Source: Denitrificimonas halotolerans (lineage in GTDB: Bacteria; Pseudomonadota; Gammaproteobacteria; Pseudomonadales; Pseudomonadaceae). Taken from it: a stretch of DNA of 64,000 bases. Below are positions 59,729 to 64,000 of the stretch, piece after piece. The DNA is taken from assembly GCF_034259425.1 (NCBI RefSeq), contig NZ_JAXIVU010000003.1, positions 62,001 through 126,000 of the forward strand. Direction: 5' to 3'. Below the pieces are notes generated by a model, which was not told the DNA's origin, searched no databases, and saw nothing but the letters and a program-made list of their open reading frames with translations. Position 1 is the first letter of the stretch; every line of letters starts with the position of its first letter. The position numbers were made by a program, and so were the translations under genes.

Positions 59729-59757
59729 TTTATACCACACCCTTTGAAAATTACCAA
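59729..59757 (-). promoter_or_regulatory. Probable rpsB promoter
   Basis: On the minus strand a -35-like TTGGTA (59752-59757) and a -10 TATAAA (59729-59734) are 17 bases apart, followed by the GC-rich discriminator ACGCGCCG typical of ribosomal-protein promoters. The start would give a leader of about 125 bases. Confidence 0.6.
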
Positions 59758-59844
59758 GTAAATTCTATAATTAACCACTATCCAATCTAGAGCAAAAAGC
59801 GCATAACCCTCGCTTCTAGGCCGCACTTGATTTACTATCCACCT

Positions 59845-61206
59845 ATGCTTAATGATCCTTTTCAGCGCCTCGGGCTTGATCGTGAAATCCTCACAGTCAG
59901 TCAACTCAATCAACGCGCCCGTTTATTACTTGAAGACGTCTTCCCACAGATCTGGGTTGAAGGGGAGCTATCCAATATCGCTCGCCCAGCCTCTGGGCAT
60001 ATTTATTTCACCCTGAAAGACCGCAACGCCCAAGTGCGCTGCGCAATCTTTCGCCAGCAGGCTAGTCGCGTACGTCACTTATTGAATGACGGTCTCTTAG
60101 TACGGGTACGTGGTCGTGTATCCCTATACGAAGGACGTGGCGATTACCAGATGATTCTTGACAGCGTTGAGGCAGCGGGAGATGGTGCATTACGTTTAGC
60201 TTTCGAGGCTCTTAAGACAGCCCTACAGGCTGAAGGCTTGTTCAGTCAAGAACGCAAACGCGCACTGCCTCAATACCCCAAAAAAATTGGCATCATTACA
60301 TCTCCTAACGGGGCTGTACTGCATGATATTGTCAGTGTTTTTAAGCGTCGCGCACCTCACGTACAACTCACCCTCATCCCAACGGCCGTTCAAGGTCAAG
60401 AAGCAATAGCCCAAATTGTGCACGCCTTAAGCATAGCTGACCAAGCTCAGTACGATGCACTCATTTTGGCTCGTGGTGGCGGTTCTTTAGAAGATCTTTG
60501 GTGTTTTAACGAAGAGGCTGTGGCTCGAGCCATAGCCAAGAGCCAAACACCCATCATCAGTGCAATCGGCCATGAAACTGATGTTTCGATTAGCGATTTT
60601 GTCGCCGATATGCGTGCGCCTACGCCTTCCGCCGCCGCTGAGCTCTTAGCTCCTGATCGCAATGAACTGCTTACGCAATTACGTAATACTGAACGCCAAT
60701 TGCACCTACGACTCAACGAAGCACTCAAACGCAAGCAAACCCAACTGGAGCACCTCAGTCAGCGCTTACGCCACCCGCGTGAACGCTTGCAGCAATATAA
60801 TCAGCGCCTCGATGATTTAAGTTTCCGCTTACAACGCGCCATGCAAACCTCTCTGCAACAACACAAGCACAGCTTCGACTCTATACAGGCGCGACTCGCT
60901 AATCAGCACCCTCAGGCCAGCTTAGCCACTCAACTCCAGCACCTGCATACATTACAACAACGTCTTGTCCGAGCATCACAACACAGCATCAAACAAGCAA
61001 AACAAAACCTGCACAGTTTGCTACACACGCTCCACGTCGTCAGCCCGCTTGCCACTCTGGAGCGCGGCTATAGCATCCTCAGCAGCGAAGATGAACAACA
61101 GGTTGTTTCTACTGTCCATGCTGTACACTGCACACAAACTTTACAAGCACGCTTAGCCGATGGTTACTTAACCGTACGCGTAGAAAATATAACCCCAAAA
61201 TCATAA
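59845..61206 (+). CDS. xseA: Exodeoxyribonuclease VII large subunit XseA
   Basis: The large subunit of the ExoVII single-strand exonuclease, divergent from rpsB. I start at ATG 59845 (MLNDPFQRLGLDREILTVSQ), as in Pseudomonas; six codons further upstream are open. The 453-residue protein has the N-terminal OB domain (EGELSNIARPASGHIYFTLK), catalytic core with HDIVSVFKRRAPHVQLTLIP, LARGGGSLEDLWCFNEE and GHETDVSISDFVADMRAPTP, and a C-terminal coiled coil of about 170 residues that binds XseB. The small subunit gene is not nearby. Confidence 0.96.
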   Translation: MLNDPFQRLGLDREILTVSQLNQRARLLLEDVFPQIWVEGELSNIARPASGHIYFTLKDRNAQVRCAIFRQQASRVRHLLNDGLLVRVRGRVSLYEGRGDYQMILDSVEAAGDGALRLAFEALKTALQAEGLFSQERKRALPQYPKKIGIITSPNGAVLHDIVSVFKRRAPHVQLTLIPTAVQGQEAIAQIVHALSIADQAQYDALILARGGGSLEDLWCFNEEAVARAIAKSQTPIISAIGHETDVSISDFVADMRAPTPSAAAELLAPDRNELLTQLRNTERQLHLRLNEALKRKQTQLEHLSQRLRHPRERLQQYNQRLDDLSFRLQRAMQTSLQQHKHSFDSIQARLANQHPQASLATQLQHLHTLQQRLVRASQHSIKQAKQNLHSLLHTLHVVSPLATLERGYSILSSEDEQQVVSTVHAVHCTQTLQARLADGYLTVRVENITPKS

Positions 61207-61277
61207 CCATTAAAAATAGAAATTTATTTAACCCTGCGCTCTAAGGTTTAATACCTATATCTACACAAGGAGGCAAT

Positions 61278-62546
61278 ATGCAAGAAGAAATGCAAGAAGA
61301 ACTGTTGTCATGGCTTAAGGTGTTCGAGCAATATCCTCAATTGGAAACATTAGCTGCACTAATCATGCTAGTGACTGTTGCACTAGTGGCCAACTGGGTC
61401 GTAAAACATATTCTAGTACGCGGCTTTTACAAACTGCTGAGCCGCATGGGCGGTGCACACAAAAATGATTTTGGCATTATTAAACGCCTATCTAACATTG
61501 TCCCAGCACTGATCATTAGCTCCAGTATTGGCGTGGTTCCCGGATTACCGGAAGCAGCAGTCACTGTTGTTAAAAACGTTGCCGGCGGCTTTATCATTCT
61601 CACCCTTGCCTTAGCCTTAGGCGCTGCGCTTGAGATTGTTAACGTACTTTACATGCGCCGTAGAAATGCATACCTCAAGCCGATTAAAGGCTACCTGCAA
61701 ATCATTAAAATCGTCATTTATGCGATTGCAACGATACTTATTGTGGCCACACTAATTGATCGTTCTCCTCTTATCCTACTTTCTGGGTTAGGAGCTATGG
61801 CTGCAGTCGTGATGTTGATTTTCCAAGACACTCTACTGTCACTCGTAGCCAGCGTACAGATCTCATCTGGCGACTTAATTCGCGTAGGCGACTGGGTAGA
61901 AATGCCACAGTTTAATGCCGATGGTGATGTTATTGATATTGCACTCCATACAGTCAAAATCCAAAACTGGGATAAAACCATCACCACCATCCCAACTAAA
62001 CGCTTTATCAGTGACTCTTTTATCAACTGGCGCGGCATGCAAGAAAGTGGTGGACGCCGTATCAAACGCAGCCTTTATATTGACCAACACAGCATTCACT
62101 TCCTCACAGCAGAAGAACTGGAGCATGCGCGCAACTTCAACTTACTTAAAGGTTACTTTGACGATAAGCTTGATGAGCTCAATGAGTGGAACGCCAAACA
62201 TGTGAAATCCAGTGCCGGCGAAAGCTTAGATTCACGTAAACTGACCAACATAGGTACCTTCCGAGCCTATATAGATCAGTACATTCGCAACCATCCTGGT
62301 ATTCATCAAAGCGGTATGACACTTATGGTGCGTCAATTGAGCCCAACCCCTGAAGGCTTACCAATGGAAATCTACTGCTTTACTAAAACAACGGCATGGA
62401 CAGACTACGAAGCCATTCAGTCTGATATTTTTGACCATTTGCTTGCGATTGCACCCGAGTTTAATCTTCGCGTTTATCAAGCCCCGAGCGGTTATGACAT
62501 GCGTCAAATGGGCGCTAACCTGCTCCAAACCAAACAAATACATTAA
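61278..62546 (+). CDS. MscS-family mechanosensitive channel (YbdG-like)
   Basis: A 422-residue inner-membrane channel of the small-conductance MscS family, most like the YbdG/MscM group. About five transmembrane segments precede the MscS core (LAALIMLVTVALVANWVVKH, IVPALIISSSIGVVP, GGFIILTLALALGAALEIV, IIKIVIYAIATILIVATL, LLSGLGAMAAVVMLIFQDTL). The conserved pore-to-beta-domain region reads ISSGDLIRVGDWVEMPQFNA, DGDVIDIALHTVKIQNWDKT, followed by TTIPTKRFISDSFINWRGM. A strong ribosome site (AGGAGG) precedes ATG 61278. It probably protects against mild hypo-osmotic shock. Confidence 0.9.
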   Translation: MQEEMQEELLSWLKVFEQYPQLETLAALIMLVTVALVANWVVKHILVRGFYKLLSRMGGAHKNDFGIIKRLSNIVPALIISSSIGVVPGLPEAAVTVVKNVAGGFIILTLALALGAALEIVNVLYMRRRNAYLKPIKGYLQIIKIVIYAIATILIVATLIDRSPLILLSGLGAMAAVVMLIFQDTLLSLVASVQISSGDLIRVGDWVEMPQFNADGDVIDIALHTVKIQNWDKTITTIPTKRFISDSFINWRGMQESGGRRIKRSLYIDQHSIHFLTAEELEHARNFNLLKGYFDDKLDELNEWNAKHVKSSAGESLDSRKLTNIGTFRAYIDQYIRNHPGIHQSGMTLMVRQLSPTPEGLPMEIYCFTKTTAWTDYEAIQSDIFDHLLAIAPEFNLRVYQAPSGYDMRQMGANLLQTKQIH

Positions 62547-62642
62547 TCCACCTAACAAAGTGCCAAGGAAGGCACTTTGCCCATAAAAAGCGGTACACTT
62601 AGCGTATTTATTTCGCTAAGCATGCGCTCAAGGAGCAAAGTA

Positions 62643-62876
62643 ATGGGCTTACCCCGTTTAATACTATTTGCCATCATCATTGGTGGCGGTGTTTGGTTAT
62701 GGCGACGCCTTCAAAGACGCTCAACCACAGCAGCCAAGCAAGGCTCTGCAACCCAAACGATGGTGCGCTGCGCACACTGCCAAGTACACCTACCGGAAAA
62801 GCGTGCTATTAAAAAAAATCAAAACTGGTTTTGCAGCCCCGAACACCTCGAACAAGGACCGCAAGCGCGTCACTAA
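62643..62876 (+). CDS. PP0621-family small membrane/zinc protein
   Basis: A 77-residue protein with one N-terminal membrane anchor (LILFAIIIGGGVWLW), a basic linker (RRLQRRSTTAAK) and a C-terminal zinc-ribbon-like motif, CAHCQVHLPE with FCSPEH, as in the PP0621 family. I use ATG 62643, preceded by AAGGAG; an upstream open frame to 62577 has no start signal. Its function is unknown. An inverted repeat CTTAGCG/CGCTAAG lies in the promoter region at 62598-62620. Confidence 0.75.
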   Translation: MGLPRLILFAIIIGGGVWLWRRLQRRSTTAAKQGSATQTMVRCAHCQVHLPEKRAIKKNQNWFCSPEHLEQGPQARH

Positions 62877-62943
62877 ATACAACGCTCTCGCACGCAATTC
62901 AACTTGAGTGAGCTTCTCGCTCTAAAGCCTAACTGGACACCAT

Positions 62944-63381
62944 ATGGCCGAACATGATTTTCGCTACAACCTGCTCAATCCCCAACACACCCTAACGGAG
63001 TGTCGTGCATTATCGCCTGGCCAATATCAAGTCACCGGCCAAGGCGGCTCAATCAAAGCAGGTGACACCCTACATGTCAGCCTTAAAGGCAGCAAAACAC
63101 TGAGCATATCGCTTAAAGTCAAAAAAGTACGTCACTTAATTAACCCCCCCGGCCAATGGGTTGCAGTCGCCACAGGCCCAGCGTTTAAAGAGCTTGCTAT
63201 TCACACTTGGCAGGTTCAATGTGACGGATGCGGCAGCATACTCAGTCTCGAATTTGCCGTGGACGCCAGCCTAGGGAAAGCAGCCAAACTGCCGGCCGCT
63301 GAACAGCGCCTCTTGGAGTTAGGCTGGATTAATCAATACGGACGCCACTTATGCCGCAGCTGCCAACAAACAGAGGCCTAA
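62944..63381 (+). CDS. Conserved hypothetical zinc-ribbon protein
   Basis: A 145-residue soluble protein, not recognised as a named family. The first half looks like a small beta domain (VTGQGGSIKAGDTLHVSLKG, then LSISLKVKKVRHLINPPGQW). The second half contains two Cys pairs, CDGCGS and CRSCQQ, about 55 residues apart, which could bind zinc. A link to nucleic acid or protein binding is only a guess. It sits in a short run of small genes between the MscS channel and the META lipoprotein, all on the plus strand. Confidence 0.65.
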   Translation: MAEHDFRYNLLNPQHTLTECRALSPGQYQVTGQGGSIKAGDTLHVSLKGSKTLSISLKVKKVRHLINPPGQWVAVATGPAFKELAIHTWQVQCDGCGSILSLEFAVDASLGKAAKLPAAEQRLLELGWINQYGRHLCRSCQQTEA

Positions 63382-63407
63382 CCGGCGTTATATTGGACTC
63401 CTAACCC

Positions 63408-63818
63408 ATGAAAAAAATACTCGTAATAACTGCAACAGCCCTCACCTTAGCCGCCTGCTCTCACATAGCAAATAACCAGCAACTCCACAGACTACAAAAC
63501 TATCAAGTTGAATGGATTGGCGAACGCCCTTTAATTGACCGCAGCATGCTAACTTTCAGCCTCGCAGATGAACAATACGCAACCGGCTTCGCAGGTTGCA
63601 ACAACTGGTCAGCCCGTTATCAACTGGACGGAAAAAACCTCACACTAAGCAATATTTCCAGTACGCGTAAACTGTGTGCTCCTGCACTGATGGAGCAAGA
63701 ACAACGCTTCTTAAGTGCTTTAACACAAGTACAATACTGGTCATTCAATGAGATTGAACAATTACAGCTTTGGCCCCAACAAGGCAGCCCCATTAAATTA
63801 TGGCCGATCAACCCCTAA
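63408..63818 (+). CDS. META domain lipoprotein (HslJ-like)
   Basis: A 136-residue envelope lipoprotein. The signal ends in TLAAC with Cys at residue 17. The META domain is recognised by the sequence ERPLIDRSMLTFSLADEQYA, then GFAGCNNWSARYQLDGKNLT and ISSTRKLCAPALMEQEQRFL, ALTQVQYWSF. HslJ-type META proteins are heat- or stress-induced and linked to envelope resilience, with no known enzymatic activity. The Cys pair in GFAGCNN and RKLCAP may form a disulfide. Confidence 0.82.
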   Translation: MKKILVITATALTLAACSHIANNQQLHRLQNYQVEWIGERPLIDRSMLTFSLADEQYATGFAGCNNWSARYQLDGKNLTLSNISSTRKLCAPALMEQEQRFLSALTQVQYWSFNEIEQLQLWPQQGSPIKLWPINP

Positions 63819-63915
63819 CTCATGCAGCGACTCAACCAATACCAAGTGCAGCTTATTTCACCTGCTACAGCAACAATGCTAAGCTTTAACGATTGATTTC
63901 ATTGTCGGAGCTCTC

Positions 63916-64000
63916 ATGTACAGCACGTCTACCCAAGGTTTATTGGATTTCTTAAACAACTCAGCCAGCCCCTTTCATGCCACACAGAGCATGTGCCAAG
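63916..64000 (+). CDS. apeB: M18-family aminopeptidase ApeB (3' end outside window)
   Basis: The first 28 codons of a gene cut by the window edge. MYSTSTQGLLDFLNNSASPF, then HATQSM, matches the start of M18 aspartyl aminopeptidase type 2 (ApeB): Q-G-L-x-D-F-L-x-x-S-x-x-P-F-H-A-T. GGAG (63907-63910) is well placed before ATG 63916. Metal ligands and catalytic residues lie outside the window. Confidence 0.75.
   Translation, partial: MYSTSTQGLLDFLNNSASPFHATQSMCQ

Overview
The window is mostly core chromosome of a gammaproteobacterium and looks like a low-GC member of the Pseudomonadaceae (relatives such as Thiopseudomonas or Denitrificimonas are my guess). The reasons are the Pseudomonas-type rhlB, plsB with its neighbouring ABC cluster, fpr, xseA and bamA sequences, the PP0621-family protein, the apbC/metG divergent pair, and the unbroken rpsB-to-rnhB envelope and translation operon. 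Base composition is clearly lower in GC than classical Pseudomonas. All affiliations come from reading the sequence and from remembered families; no database was searched.

Layout. 1-1.8 kb: end of an esterase gene and a decayed IS605-type element (divergent tnpA and tnpB relics). 1.9-2.1 kb: tRNA-Val and tRNA-Asp with a clear promoter and terminator. 2.6-4.0 kb: rhlB, ending in a perfect 24-bp-arm terminator hairpin directly abutted by an internally deleted IS3-family element (4096-4798). 4.8-8.3 kb: Gld-like ABC export operon, divergent from plsB. 11.1-11.9 kb: a yybP-ykoY manganese riboswitch in front of a TMEM165/GDT1-family manganese exporter. 12-23 kb: quinone oxidoreductase, Prc protease, a small XRE/Sel1 gene group, a lipoprotein FKBP isomerase, tcdA, rlmA, YpfJ-type protease and a GltS-like protein, interrupted by three more IS200/IS605 relics. 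23.2-23.7 kb: a tRNA-Ala/Glu/Glu operon on the minus strand. 24-34 kb: ABC half-transporter, DsbA-like protein, fadH with a divergent AraC regulator, nagB, fpr, a glutaredoxin, and another fused tnpA/tnpB relic. 34-43 kb: dbpA, the epmB/efp/epmA lysine-type EF-P module, ppiA, apbC and metG. 43-45.1 kb: an alpha/beta hydrolase translationally coupled to mlaA. 45.1-59.6 kb: the operon rpsB-tsf-pyrH-frr-uppS-cdsA-dxr-rseP-bamA-skp-lpxD-fabZ-lpxA-lpxB-rnhB, all on the minus strand. 59.8-64 kb: xseA, an MscS-family channel, small zinc-ribbon proteins, a META lipoprotein and the start of apeB.

How the genes work together. The large minus-strand operon couples translation factors (S2, EF-Ts, RRF, UMP kinase) to isoprenoid and undecaprenyl carrier synthesis, phospholipid synthesis, sigma-E proteolysis, outer membrane protein assembly and lipid A synthesis. 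MlaA, PlsB and the lipid-related ABC transporters extend this envelope theme. The EF-P module is the EpmA/EpmB lysine type, whereas Pseudomonas proper uses EarP-type rhamnosylation; this is the most biologically interesting departure from expectation.

I found no CRISPR array, prophage, integrase, defence island or clearly new multi-gene system. The accessory signal consists of IS200/IS605 and IS3 debris in intergenic gaps, several pieces of which are visible only by translating through frameshifts and stops.
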